23,267 bases of DNA from SAR202 cluster bacterium (GCA_009392775.1 VFFT01000093.1:1-23267); one strand, 5' to 3'. Shown: positions 1 through 7,799, numbered from the stretch's first letter. Notes: generated from the sequence alone by a model not told the origin. Numbers and translations: made by a program.

Positions 1-963
1 TCAGGTATGGGTTTTAGCACTCCAGTTAGCGCAGCTATAACTAGTGATGGAACTTTGTATGTAGCTAATCGATCTGGTGAGCAGAATCCCAGCATGAGAG
101 TAACTAAATGTACAATTGACCACGAATTCATTAGTGAGTTTGGTCGTCAAGGTCCTGTATATGGTGGCAATAACAATACGAGTTTGTTCACTTGGATTAC
201 AGGTATAGCGTTGGACTCTAACGAGAATGTTTATACGTCAGATGAATGGCGTTGCCAAATACATGTGTTTGATAAAGAAGGTACCTACGTAAGCACATGG
301 GGAGAAAAAGGCGAGGGGGAAGGTCAACTGAATGGTTCAGCCGGCATATGTTTTGATGACGACGAGAACTTGTGGGTTGTTAATTCCTTTAATAGTAGAG
401 TCCAGAAATTTAGTAAAGACGGCAAGTATATAAGCGGATTCGGAGTGAAAGGTAGTGGGGAAGGCGAATTAGATTCTCCATACGGAATAGCCTTGGATCC
501 CGATGGAAATATTTATGTTGCTGACTGGGGTAATCATAGGGTGCAAAAGTTTACACCTGAAGGAAATCACCTGGCTACCTTTGGTCATGCAGGTAAGGGA
601 TCAGGATCACTAAATCATCCAACAGGAGTTTGTATTGACAATGAGGGTGATGTTTATGTAGTCGACTGGATGAATGAGAGAGTAGTCATATATGACAAAG
701 ATGCTAAGCCGATTACATACTTGTATGGTGACGCCGTTGATGTATCTCCCTGGGGTGAAATGTCTTTAGAATCCAATCCTGATATGGTGAAAAGGCGTAA
801 TCAAGTTCAGGATATGGTTGAACAGCAGAGGAAATTCCGAATGCCGCAAGGTTGTTTATTCGACCGTGAGAATAATCGTTTGATAATTTGCGATACAAAT
901 CGTGGTCGCTTGCAGGTATATCTGAAGGACCACAGCTATCAAGACCCTCAGTTCAACCTATAA
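1..963 (+). CDS. NHL-repeat beta-propeller protein (5' end outside window)
   Basis: NHL-repeat protein predicted to fold as a beta-propeller; the substrate or partner is unknown. Repeats are easy to see, each with a pattern like SPYGIALDPDGNIYVADWGNHRV followed by a KF.P.G...FG strand pair, at about residues 60-105, 106-152, 153-199 and 200-245, with a divergent first blade and a last one near 285-315 (numbering from the in-window ATG at 7). The frame is open to base 1 (TCA GGT before that ATG), and the ATG lies at the beginning of a blade with no room for a ribosome site, so the true start is probably upstream. Such proteins are often extracytoplasmic or enzyme-linked (peptidylglycine amidating-lyase-like), but no signal peptide can be judged here. 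The gene ends at a strong terminator. Fold assignment is secure; function is not. Confidence 0.85.
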   Translation, partial: SGMGFSTPVSAAITSDGTLYVANRSGEQNPSMRVTKCTIDHEFISEFGRQGPVYGGNNNTSLFTWITGIALDSNENVYTSDEWRCQIHVFDKEGTYVSTWGEKGEGEGQLNGSAGICFDDDENLWVVNSFNSRVQKFSKDGKYISGFGVKGSGEGELDSPYGIALDPDGNIYVADWGNHRVQKFTPEGNHLATFGHAGKGSGSLNHPTGVCIDNEGDVYVVDWMNERVVIYDKDAKPITYLYGDAVDVSPWGEMSLESNPDMVKRRNQVQDMVEQQRKFRMPQGCLFDRENNRLIICDTNRGRLQVYLKDHSYQDPQFNL

Positions 964-981
964 ACTTCCGTTGGTTGATGT

Positions 982-1013
982 AAAAAGGCGCTTTAGATAG
1001 GAGGCGCCTTTTT
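982..1013. terminator. Bidirectional intrinsic terminator between convergent genes
   Basis: The arm AAAAAGGCGC (982-991) pairs perfectly with GCGCCTTTTT (1004-1013), and T-G, T-A and T-G pairs at 992-994/1001-1003 extend it, leaving a 6-nt loop. A T-rich run (to 1020) follows on the + strand, and the A-run at 982-986 gives a U-tract for the - strand. It sits 18 nt after the NHL gene's stop. The stem's last two bases are part of the TAA stop of the opposite thioesterase gene (1012-1014), so one hairpin serves both genes. Confidence 0.9.
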
Positions 1014-1365
1014 ATTTTTTGGGAGTTATCACCACTCGTTTGTGTGTTCCTTCACCAATCTTTGTGTCACCGGTAAATGCGCTCACTTGAAAGCTGATCC
1101 TGTTACGATCTATCTCTGTGACCTCCGCGTATGCCGTAATAGTATCCCCTATATCCGCGGGAGCTATGTGTCTTATATTGACTTCAAAACCGACTGTTAC
1201 TTGATCATCTTCAAGGTATTTTTGTACTGAGTCGCTAGACGCCTGCTCCATCAATCGAATCATTGAGGGAGTACTGAATTTATCAACATGAGGAGCAACG
1301 TTATGCTCACATACAAATGTTTTTCTTTCTCCTTTGGTGCCGATCGCAATGTTAGGACTAACCAT
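1012..1365 (-). CDS. FlK-like hotdog-fold acyl-CoA thioesterase
   Basis: Small hotdog-fold protein of the fluoroacetyl-CoA-thioesterase-like family, expected to hydrolyse an acyl-CoA; the real substrate cannot be inferred. With the chosen start the protein is 117 aa, and Thr32, Glu40 and His66 match the FlK catalytic Thr42/Glu50/His76 with a constant offset of 10. The C-terminal strand with G.GTHKRVVI is also family-typical. I chose the ATG at 1363-1365 because a GGAGG ribosome site sits 5 nt upstream and the family starts there. An in-frame upstream ATG at 1446 would add 27 residues of unlike sequence and has no good ribosome site. The gene converges on the NHL gene and diverges from argF. 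The family is much broader than fluoroacetate resistance, so that specific role should not be assumed. Confidence 0.85.
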   Translation of the reverse strand: MVSPNIAIGTKGERKTFVCEHNVAPHVDKFSTPSMIRLMEQASSDSVQKYLEDDQVTVGFEVNIRHIAPADIGDTITAYAEVTEIDRNRISFQVSAFTGDTKIGEGTHKRVVITPKK

Positions 1366-1462
1366 CAAATCCTCCGAGTTGTATAGATTGGATTCGTAGA
1401 TATTAACAGAATTGTGATGTATCGTGTTTTTTGTAACCAAAGGCATGTTATTCGCAATTACC

Positions 1463-1491
1463 TTGAATGGGGTATCAATTTCAGATATGAT
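1463..1491 (+). promoter_or_regulatory. Predicted sigma70-type promoter of argF
   Basis: TTGAAT (1463-1468), a 17-nt spacer and TATGAT (1486-1491). Expected transcription start is near 1498, giving a short leader that carries the GGAGGAG ribosome site at 1501-1507 just before the argF ATG. I saw no attenuator or clear operator. Confidence 0.6.
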
Positions 1492-1511
1492 TTTTCTGCA
1501 GGAGGAGATAG

Positions 1512-2429
1512 ATGCCCGGTAAAAGAGATTTTATATCCATTGTAGATCTCACCTCACAAGAAATAATCTCAATTGTTGATAGAGCGCAGGAACTAAAAAA
1601 TATGCCTAGCCTAAAGCCACTTGATGGGATGAGAGTTGCCTTGCTTTTTGAGAAGCCATCCCTTAGAACCAAAGTGAGTTTTCAGATTGGTATACAAGAA
1701 TTAGGTGGATTCTCATTGTATTTAGGCCCGGATGAAGTAGGGTTAGGCGGGCGTGAACCTGTTTCTGATGTAGCCAGAGTATTGTCAGGGTATGTAGATT
1801 GCATTGTAGCTCGGGTGTTTTCACATGCTATGCTTCAGGAATTGGCATGTTATTCAAGTGTTCCTGTCATTAATGCTTTGTCAGATTGGGAGCATCCGTG
1901 CCAAATCATGTCGGACCTTTTAACAATATCGGAAAGCAAAGGTGGGTTGAACTCACTAAAATTAGCGTACGTTGGAGATGGTAATAATGTTGCCCGAACC
2001 CTATGCCTAGGTCTCCCAATGGTAGGTATGGATTTTGCTATAGCTTCTCCAATTGGTTACGGATTGGATGATGAATCTCTTGATCTAGCTAAAGGCAGGT
2101 CTGCAAACACCAACAGTCTGCTCTATGCGGTTGTTGAACCACTGGCTGCAGTGAAGTCTGCTGATATAGTTTATACGGATGTCTGGACCAGCATGGGTGA
2201 TGAATCCGAGTCTGATATTCGCCGCGAGATTTTTTCAGGCTACACTGTAGATGAAGAATTACTACGCGAAGCTAAACCGGATGCGATATTCATGCATGAT
2301 ATGCCAGCTCATTATGGTGAGGAAGTTGTGGCAGGAATGCTCGAACATCCACAATCAGTAGCTTATATTCAAGCCAATAATAGGCTTCATTGCCAGAAAG
2401 CGATATTGGAATTTATTCTGCAAAGATAG
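1512..2429 (+). CDS. argF: Ornithine carbamoyltransferase
   Basis: Cytoplasmic transferase of arginine biosynthesis: carbamoyl phosphate + L-ornithine -> citrulline. It is 305 aa, normal length. The carbamoyl-phosphate loop is SLRTK (50-54, for the usual STRTR), HPCQ lies at 128-131, the ornithine-domain VGDGNNVA at 154-161 and DVWTSMG at 223-229, all in expected order. The start has a strong GGAGGAG ribosome site. The oddity is HDMP (262-265) where OTCases normally have HCLP; the Cys of that motif contacts the substrate, so Asp there could alter amino-acid specificity. The overall match, including SMG and the C-terminal NRLH.QKA, favours OTCase over aspartate carbamoyltransferase. A related transcarbamylase with another amine substrate cannot be excluded. 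der follows after 22 bp but has its own promoter-like element. Confidence 0.88.
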   Translation: MPGKRDFISIVDLTSQEIISIVDRAQELKNMPSLKPLDGMRVALLFEKPSLRTKVSFQIGIQELGGFSLYLGPDEVGLGGREPVSDVARVLSGYVDCIVARVFSHAMLQELACYSSVPVINALSDWEHPCQIMSDLLTISESKGGLNSLKLAYVGDGNNVARTLCLGLPMVGMDFAIASPIGYGLDDESLDLAKGRSANTNSLLYAVVEPLAAVKSADIVYTDVWTSMGDESESDIRREIFSGYTVDEELLREAKPDAIFMHDMPAHYGEEVVAGMLEHPQSVAYIQANNRLHCQKAILEFILQR

Positions 2430-2439
2430 TCAAGGGCTG

Positions 2440-2445
2440 TATAAT
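2440..2445 (+). promoter_or_regulatory. Perfect -10 box 6 nt upstream of the der start codon
   Basis: TATAAT at 2440-2445, with TG at 2438-2439 and no convincing -35. A transcript would start about 7 nt downstream, at or next to the ATG at 2452. No Shine-Dalgarno sequence is visible between argF and der. Together these suggest a leaderless der mRNA. Confidence 0.5.
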
Positions 2446-2451
2446 TAGCAT

Positions 2452-3867
2452 ATGGTACAAGATGTAAATTCAGAGATTGATGATAGTTTTGAATATGGGG
2501 ATTCTAATTCCCAGAGTGCCGGTTATCTTCCATTAATTGCTATTGTAGGCAGGCCTAATGTCGGGAAGTCGTCACTTTTTAACCGGATATTAGCAAGGCG
2601 ACATGCAATAGTGTCTGACGTCTCTGGAACTACAAGGGATAGATTGCTATCGCGCGTTACCTGGCACGATAAGAATTACTTGTTAGCAGATACAGGTGGC
2701 TTGGAGACCAATCCCGACGGACATATTCGGGAGATGGTCCAAGAACAAGCTGACATGGCAATGAGTGATGCTGATCTAATCATATTCGTCACTGATGCGA
2801 TTGATGGATTGTCCCCTTCTGATCAATTGATAAATGATCGGTTGAGGCAGTCTAGTAAACCGGTCATCCTTGCTGTTAACAAAGTTGATAACGATAATCG
2901 TGAGACTATAGCTTCAGAATTTTACCAATTGGGTATACCTGAGACTGTCTTCATAAGTGCATTTCATAATCACGGTATATACGATTTGATGGATAGAGTC
3001 TCTCATTATCTGGATTCGCTAAATTATCCACAGGATTTCGATCAGGCTGAGGAAGCAGAGTCTGATGATACTCTTAAGCTTTCTATAGTAGGTCGTACTA
3101 ATGTAGGTAAGTCTATGTTGATGAACGCGATTCTTGGTGAGGACCGATCTATTGTTAGCAATATAGCTGGAACTACTCGAGATGCGTTAGATACGTCATT
3201 CACTTACTGTGGGACTGACATGACAGTCATTGATACTGCTGGGATACGCAGGCCTGGTAGAGTGGAAAAAGGCATTGAAAAGTATAGTGTTTTACGATCG
3301 GTCAATGCGGTGAATCGAAGTGATATCACTTTGTTGGTTACAGATGCCTCGGAGCTGGCAACTTCTCAGGATTCTCATATTACTGGGCTAGCTTGGGATA
3401 TGTGTAGAGGCATAATAGTCGTAGTTAATAAATGGGATCTTATATCTGATACCGATAGATATGCGAAACGCAGGGCTGTTCGAAAAATCAGGGAATGCCT
3501 TCATTTCATGCCATATGCTCCCATATCCTTTATATCAGCAAAAACTGGTGAAGGTGTAAATAGGCTTCTAGATGGTGCAGTAGATCTATATGAAGAGAGA
3601 AAAAGATGGGTGCCCACGCGAGACCTCCAGTATTTATTAGCGGAAGCGTTGGTTGATCATAATCCTCCGCCCGTAAAAGGTTATAGAGGCCAGAGGCTGC
3701 AAGTAACAAGATTAAGGCAAGTTGACATAAATCCTCCGACATTTTTATTCACTGTGAATGAACCTGGGCTAGTGCATTTTTCTTATAAACGGTATTTGGA
3801 AAATAAAATTCGAGATACGTTCGGGTTTGACAGAACCCATTTGAGGTTAGTATTCAAAAGAAGTTGA
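2452..3867 (+). CDS. der: Ribosome-assembly GTPase Der (EngA)
   Basis: Double-domain GTPase needed for 50S ribosomal subunit maturation; cytoplasmic. It is 471 aa. First G domain: GRPNVGKS at 33-40, GTTRD at 59-63, DTGG at 80-83, NKVD near 143. Second G domain: GRTNVGKS followed by GTTRD, DTAGIRR and NKWD. The C-terminal KH-like domain ends in the typical NKIRDTFGF...RLVFK. A polar acidic extension of about 26 residues precedes the first G domain, where most family members start within a few residues of it. No ATG lies nearer the G domain, so either the extension is real or translation uses a weaker internal start. The stop overlaps the plsY start. Identity is certain. Confidence 0.97.
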   Translation: MVQDVNSEIDDSFEYGDSNSQSAGYLPLIAIVGRPNVGKSSLFNRILARRHAIVSDVSGTTRDRLLSRVTWHDKNYLLADTGGLETNPDGHIREMVQEQADMAMSDADLIIFVTDAIDGLSPSDQLINDRLRQSSKPVILAVNKVDNDNRETIASEFYQLGIPETVFISAFHNHGIYDLMDRVSHYLDSLNYPQDFDQAEEAESDDTLKLSIVGRTNVGKSMLMNAILGEDRSIVSNIAGTTRDALDTSFTYCGTDMTVIDTAGIRRPGRVEKGIEKYSVLRSVNAVNRSDITLLVTDASELATSQDSHITGLAWDMCRGIIVVVNKWDLISDTDRYAKRRAVRKIRECLHFMPYAPISFISAKTGEGVNRLLDGAVDLYEERKRWVPTRDLQYLLAEALVDHNPPPVKGYRGQRLQVTRLRQVDINPPTFLFTVNEPGLVHFSYKRYLENKIRDTFGFDRTHLRLVFKRS

Positions 3868-4580
3868 CGTGGCCCGTCAGTCCAACACTATTCTGTATCA
3901 CAGTACTGCCAATTTTAATACTATTGGTAGCAGCTGGGCTAATACTGTTACCATCGACATCTAGGTTAATCCAGTATATATGTGTTCTAGGGCTCTCATA
4001 TTTCTTGGGATCTATACCGTGGGGATATTTTGTACTTCAATGGTATAAAGGTGTTGATATTCGAGATTATGGAAGCGGCCGTATAGGTATGTCTAATGTC
4101 TTAAGGACTTCTGGTAGGAAAGGTGCAGTTCCTGTATTGTTATTGGATTTGTCCAAAGGAGTGACGGTAGTTATCGTTGCTAGGTATATCTTAGGTGCAG
4201 GGTATGGCGAAGTTTTTGCTGGATTAATGGCATTAGCGGGTCACAATTGGCCAATATTTCTTAGTTTTAGAGGTGGCAGAGGAATTGCTACTGGTTTAGG
4301 AGCTCTTTCTGTTATGGCCCCTGTATCAGCCCTTATCGGTGCTGTGGTTTTCATACCTGTTACGCTACTTACTAGGTATCTCTCTTTAGGTTCAATATTA
4401 GGAGTCATATGTGCCAGTGGGTCGCTGATTGCTATGATATTTATCGGGCTGTATTCATTAGAATATGGTATATACGGGATCGCAGCAGGTACAATAATTA
4501 TTTGGCAACATAGAGATAATATAAAACGCCTAATTGAGGGAACCGAACGCAGGTTAGGTACACCTGGTACTAGAATATAA
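3864..4580 (+). CDS. plsY: Acyl-phosphate:glycerol-3-phosphate acyltransferase
   Basis: Integral membrane enzyme that transfers an acyl group from acyl-phosphate (PlsX product) to glycerol-3-phosphate, giving lysophosphatidate. Family motifs are clear: YGSGRIGMSNVLRT (canonical GSGNIGATNV), GHNWPIFLSFRGGRGIATG, and QHRDNIKRLIEGTE near the C-terminus. Five or so hydrophobic segments follow. The start used is a TTG overlapping the der stop (TTGA, 3864-3867). It gives 238 aa with an extra hydrophobic segment of about 35 residues before the usual first helix; typical PlsY is about 200 aa. No ATG, GTG or TTG lies nearer the usual start. The gene is coupled to der and followed by gpsA, which makes its substrate. 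Confidence 0.93.
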   Translation: MTWPVSPTLFCITVLPILILLVAAGLILLPSTSRLIQYICVLGLSYFLGSIPWGYFVLQWYKGVDIRDYGSGRIGMSNVLRTSGRKGAVPVLLLDLSKGVTVVIVARYILGAGYGEVFAGLMALAGHNWPIFLSFRGGRGIATGLGALSVMAPVSALIGAVVFIPVTLLTRYLSLGSILGVICASGSLIAMIFIGLYSLEYGIYGIAAGTIIIWQHRDNIKRLIEGTERRLGTPGTRI

Positions 4581-4581
4581 T
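4576..4581 (+). promoter_or_regulatory. Possible -10 box for gpsA at the plsY stop
   Basis: TATAAT at 4576-4581 overlaps the plsY stop codon. TTAGGT at 4554-4559, with 16-nt spacing, is a weak -35. A transcript from here would give gpsA a leader of about 60 nt that contains the inverted repeat at 4622-4637. Confidence 0.3.
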
Positions 4582-4621
4582 GATAGGAAACCAGTGGTCC
4601 TGACAATATTTGTTTAGTAGT

Positions 4622-4637
4622 GCAATTATTAAATTGC
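4622..4637. repeat. Short perfect inverted repeat upstream of gpsA
   Basis: GCAATT-atta-AATTGC, a 6-bp perfect inverted repeat centred about 18 nt before the gpsA ATG. It could be an operator or a weak mRNA hairpin covering the start region. gpsA has no visible Shine-Dalgarno site, so this element lies where initiation would be decided. It is AT-rich and short, so chance is possible. Confidence 0.35.
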
Positions 4638-4647
4638 GATTTAGTTG

Positions 4648-5652
4648 ATGAGAAGAAAAGTAACTATTGTAGGCACTACAACCTGGGGAACCACCATTGC
4701 AATAATGCTTGCGCGAAATGGTGTCGCGACGACTATCCTTGCTCGTAGTGAAGATGAAGCGGCTAAGCTAATTTCAGATGGTGAGAACAATCGGTTTTTA
4801 CCGGGTATAAAATTCCCAGACGGATTGATGGTCTCTCATCATATTCAAGATGTGGTCGGTGGTGGTGAAATCATAGTAATTGCTGTCCCATCGTATTCAC
4901 TCAGAAATAATGCGGTACTCATTAGTCCGTTTCTGAATACTAATTGTGTTGTCCTTAGCGCTACCAAGGGTTTAGAAATTGGTTCCAACAAACGTATGTC
5001 TGAAGTGTTGTCCGAAGAGTTAGTCCATAGTGATCCTAGTCAAATATGTATTTTGTCAGGTCCTAATCTAGCTAAAGAGATTGTTATGGGAAGTCCGGCT
5101 TCTGCTGTCGTAGCTGGGTATGACTTAGATAGTGTAAATAGGATTCAAGAAACATTTAATTCTTCACTATTCCGAGTATACGATAGTAGTGATGTCGTTG
5201 GAGTAGAACTGGCAGGTGCCCTTAAAAATGTGATTGCATTAGGTGCTGGATTTTGCGACGGTCTGGGTATTGGTGATAATGCTAAAGGAGCTTTGATAAC
5301 TAGAGGACTGGCTGAGATATCGAGGCTTGGCGTAGCTATGGGCGCCCAACAAATTACTTTTGCGGGCCTTGCTGGCATTGGTGATATCATTGCTACCTGT
5401 TCAAGCTCTCTGAGTAGAAATCACTATGTTGGTCAACAATTAGCCCTCGGAGCAAGTCTTCATGACATAACGGAATCAATGGATAATGTTGCGGAGGGTA
5501 TTAACTCTACCATGGCTGCAAAGGAGATCTCTCTGAATTTGGGGGTAGAGATGCCGATTGTAGATGTGACTTATCGTGTCCTTTTTGAGGGATTACACCC
5601 CAATCTAGCAGTCTCCGACCTTATGGAACGCCCTATTAGATCTGAATGGTAA
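4648..5652 (+). CDS. gpsA: NAD(P)-dependent glycerol-3-phosphate dehydrogenase
   Basis: Reduces dihydroxyacetone phosphate to sn-glycerol-3-phosphate, the backbone for phospholipids; it feeds PlsY encoded just upstream. It is 334 aa from the ATG at 4648; a TTG one codon earlier is also in frame. The N-terminal Rossmann domain carries VGTTTWGT at 8-15, then SATKGLE, SGPNLAKEI, the catalytic-Lys segment AGALKNV (Lys193), DNAKGALITRGLAEI and GLAGIGDIIATCSS, with VAEGINST near the end. The Rossmann motif is GTTTWG where most GpsA proteins have GAGxWG, so the second glycine is Thr11. All other landmarks are intact. No ribosome site is visible, so translation may depend on plsY. It converges on ispH. 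Confidence 0.95.
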   Translation: MRRKVTIVGTTTWGTTIAIMLARNGVATTILARSEDEAAKLISDGENNRFLPGIKFPDGLMVSHHIQDVVGGGEIIVIAVPSYSLRNNAVLISPFLNTNCVVLSATKGLEIGSNKRMSEVLSEELVHSDPSQICILSGPNLAKEIVMGSPASAVVAGYDLDSVNRIQETFNSSLFRVYDSSDVVGVELAGALKNVIALGAGFCDGLGIGDNAKGALITRGLAEISRLGVAMGAQQITFAGLAGIGDIIATCSSSLSRNHYVGQQLALGASLHDITESMDNVAEGINSTMAAKEISLNLGVEMPIVDVTYRVLFEGLHPNLAVSDLMERPIRSEW

Positions 5653-5675
5653 ATTGTTTTAATCTTCTTGTTGGA

Positions 5676-6587
5676 CTATCGAAGTTCTTCAGGTAGGCGA
5701 AATGATATATTCTCTTCGACTCCTGGTATAACGGTTATTTTTAATGGGGTTAAACTTTTGACCACTTCATCTACTAGAATCTCAGGGGTAGATGCTCCAG
5801 AGGTGACTCCTACTCTATAGCCGGGTTTGATCCACTCGGTATGTATTTCTGATGGTCCGTTGATCAGATATGCATCTACACCTAGAGATTCTGCTACTTC
5901 TCTTAGACGGTTACAGTTGGAGCTATTTTGCGCCCCTATGACTAACACCATATCTACTTTACCGGACATAGCAAGAACAGCATCTTGTCTATTGGTAGTT
6001 GCATAGCATATGTCATTACGCACCGTTGCGTTACTAAACGAATTCTGAATTTCTGCTATAGCTTCTGATGTGTCTTGGACTGACAGTGTTGTTTGGGTGA
6101 TTATCGCTACATCTGTGGAACTATCCCATGGTGGAATAAGACGGTCCTGACCGTCGCTAATTAATGTCATAGGAGCCTGCCCCATAGTACCTTTGACTTC
6201 TTGATGTCCTTTATGACCTACCAGCAAAACGCGCTTACCTTCGTTGTGGTATTTCTTGGCTTCGTTATGAACACGGGTAACGAGAGGGCATACAGCATCT
6301 ATAATTTTCAATCCTCGTTTTTTTGCGTTTTCAAAGTCTTCGGGAGGAGATCCATGTGCAGAGAATACAACGATAGAGCCGTCCGGTATGTCATCAACCG
6401 TCTCCACGGTTATGGCACCCTTTTTTTCAAGCTCTTCTACTACATAGGGATTGTGAACTATCTGGTGTTTTACGTATACAGGAGGGCCAAATTTATCTAG
6501 GCATAGGTTTACGATATCTATGGCTCTAACGACACCTGCGCAAAACCCCCTCGGGGCGCCAAGAACGACCTCGTTAATCCGGTCCAT
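5676..6587 (-). CDS. ispH: 4-hydroxy-3-methylbut-2-enyl diphosphate reductase
   Basis: Fe-S enzyme of the last MEP-pathway step: HMBPP -> isopentenyl and dimethylallyl diphosphate. It is 303 aa, usual length. The three cluster cysteines are Cys16 (GFCAGV), Cys100 (AVCP) and Cys194 (ICYATTNRQ). His45, His78 (SAHG), His128 and Glu130 match E. coli His41, His74, His124 and Glu126 with a constant offset of four. GAQNSSN and SGASTPE substrate loops are present. The ATG has an AAGGAGA site just upstream. It lies 33 bp downstream of thrC on the same strand and is probably co-transcribed with it. It indicates isoprenoid synthesis by the MEP route. Confidence 0.97.
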   Translation of the reverse strand: MDRINEVVLGAPRGFCAGVVRAIDIVNLCLDKFGPPVYVKHQIVHNPYVVEELEKKGAITVETVDDIPDGSIVVFSAHGSPPEDFENAKKRGLKIIDAVCPLVTRVHNEAKKYHNEGKRVLLVGHKGHQEVKGTMGQAPMTLISDGQDRLIPPWDSSTDVAIITQTTLSVQDTSEAIAEIQNSFSNATVRNDICYATTNRQDAVLAMSGKVDMVLVIGAQNSSNCNRLREVAESLGVDAYLINGPSEIHTEWIKPGYRVGVTSGASTPEILVDEVVKSLTPLKITVIPGVEENISFRLPEELR

Positions 6588-6620
6588 TGCTCTCCTTTAT
6601 TGGTTGAACCATGCAGAACG

Positions 6621-7799
6621 CTATTTGGATTCTTTAATCAGGTCTAAGTATTTATATCCAGACCCAGTATTAAGTAAGACGACAGTTTCGTCCCTGCTAA
6701 TAAAACCGGTTTCCAGTAATTCTTTGAGCCCTACCAGAGTAGCAGCGCCTTCAGGACACGCTATTATCCCTTCTTCAGTAGCTAGCTCATACATTGCGTC
6801 TACCATGTCTGCATCTTCGACAGCGAGGGCAGTTCCTCCTGTTTCTCTGATAGCCTGTAATATGAGATAGTCTGCAAATGGGCCAGGAACTCGCAATCCG
6901 TCCGCGATGGTTGTAGCGTTAGGCCAAGGTTCGGCACTGTCTTTGCCTTCATTAAAGGCTTTTACTATCGGCTGGCAACCGCTGGCTTGGACTGCTATGA
7001 ATTTGGGAGGAGTTCCAGATACCCAGCCAAGCTCTAGTAGTTCTTGGAAACCTTTATACATCCCAATTATCCCTGTTCCGCCGCCGGTTGGGTAAATTAT
7101 GGTGTCAGGCATTTTCCAGCCAAGCTGCATGGCTATCTCTAAACCCATGGTTTTTTTACCCTCTGCTCTATAGGGTTCTTTCAATGTAGATAGGTCAAAA
7201 AGATTCTGTTCTTCAGCAACTGTGACTGCTATTCTACCGGCGTCGCTAATTAAACCGTCCACCAGATTAAGTTCAGATCCAGCCATGAATGATTCTTTCT
7301 TATTAGCCGGAGGTGCATCCTGCGGCATAAAAACTTTCACGGGCAGCCCAGCTCGGGCACCGTAGGCAGCAGCAGCTCCCGCGGCATTTCCCGCTGAGGG
7401 CATTGTGAATCCGGTTACTCCCAATTCGTACGCTTTTGAAACAGCTGCAGATATACCGCGAGCCTTAAATGTACCAGTCGGATTCAGGCCTTCTTCTTTT
7501 ATCAGAAGCTTACTCATGCCGAGTTTAGAGCCCAACTGATTGGCTTCTAGGAGCGGCGTACCGCCTTCTCCTAAGGTCAGTATATTGTCAGGATTGACTA
7601 CTGGCATTAATTCTGCGAAACGCCACATGTTTGAAGGTCGATCAATCCAATCTTCCCGAGTCTTGTCCGCTTTTAATTGCGCTAGGTTGTATCTGGCAAA
7701 CAATACCTTATTACAGCATGGGCTGATTTTGCTTAGTTCGTCATGCGGGTATGTTTTACCGCACTGTGTACACTCGAGATGGTCTATATAACTAAACAT
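6621..7799 (-). CDS. thrC: Threonine synthase
   Basis: PLP enzyme converting O-phosphohomoserine to threonine. It is 392 aa. The N-terminus has a cysteine knuckle (CTQC at 10-13 and a CC pair at 28-29), as in the long threonine synthases of archaea and many bacteria. The PLP lysine is Lys112 in NPTGTFKARG. The PSAGNAAGAAAAYGARAG loop, the glycine-rich PTGGGTG phosphate-binding loop and the C-terminal LLNTGSGYKYLD all match the family. A GGAGG site about 10 nt before the ATG is a little far but usable. Related fold-type II enzymes such as threonine dehydratase or cysteate synthase are less likely given the N-terminal Cys motif. ispH follows in the same direction. Confidence 0.93.
   Translation of the reverse strand: MFSYIDHLECTQCGKTYPHDELSKISPCCNKVLFARYNLAQLKADKTREDWIDRPSNMWRFAELMPVVNPDNILTLGEGGTPLLEANQLGSKLGMSKLLIKEEGLNPTGTFKARGISAAVSKAYELGVTGFTMPSAGNAAGAAAAYGARAGLPVKVFMPQDAPPANKKESFMAGSELNLVDGLISDAGRIAVTVAEEQNLFDLSTLKEPYRAEGKKTMGLEIAMQLGWKMPDTIIYPTGGGTGIIGMYKGFQELLELGWVSGTPPKFIAVQASGCQPIVKAFNEGKDSAEPWPNATTIADGLRVPGPFADYLILQAIRETGGTALAVEDADMVDAMYELATEEGIIACPEGAATLVGLKELLETGFISRDETVVLLNTGSGYKYLDLIKESK

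Noticed and set aside
1012..1365. Fluoroacetate resistance determinant
   Set aside because: Triad conservation alone does not give this specificity; the family is large and no other organofluorine gene is present.
1366..1446. 27-residue N-terminal extension of the thioesterase
   Set aside because: The internal ATG at 1365 has a strong GGAGG site and matches the family's start; the extension does not look like any domain.
4241..4606. 121-aa reverse-strand frame opposite plsY and similar long antisense frames at 6520-6870, 13203-13628 and 20736-21326
   Set aside because: Each lies wholly or mostly opposite a well-conserved gene, has low-complexity or composition-driven sequence and no ribosome site.
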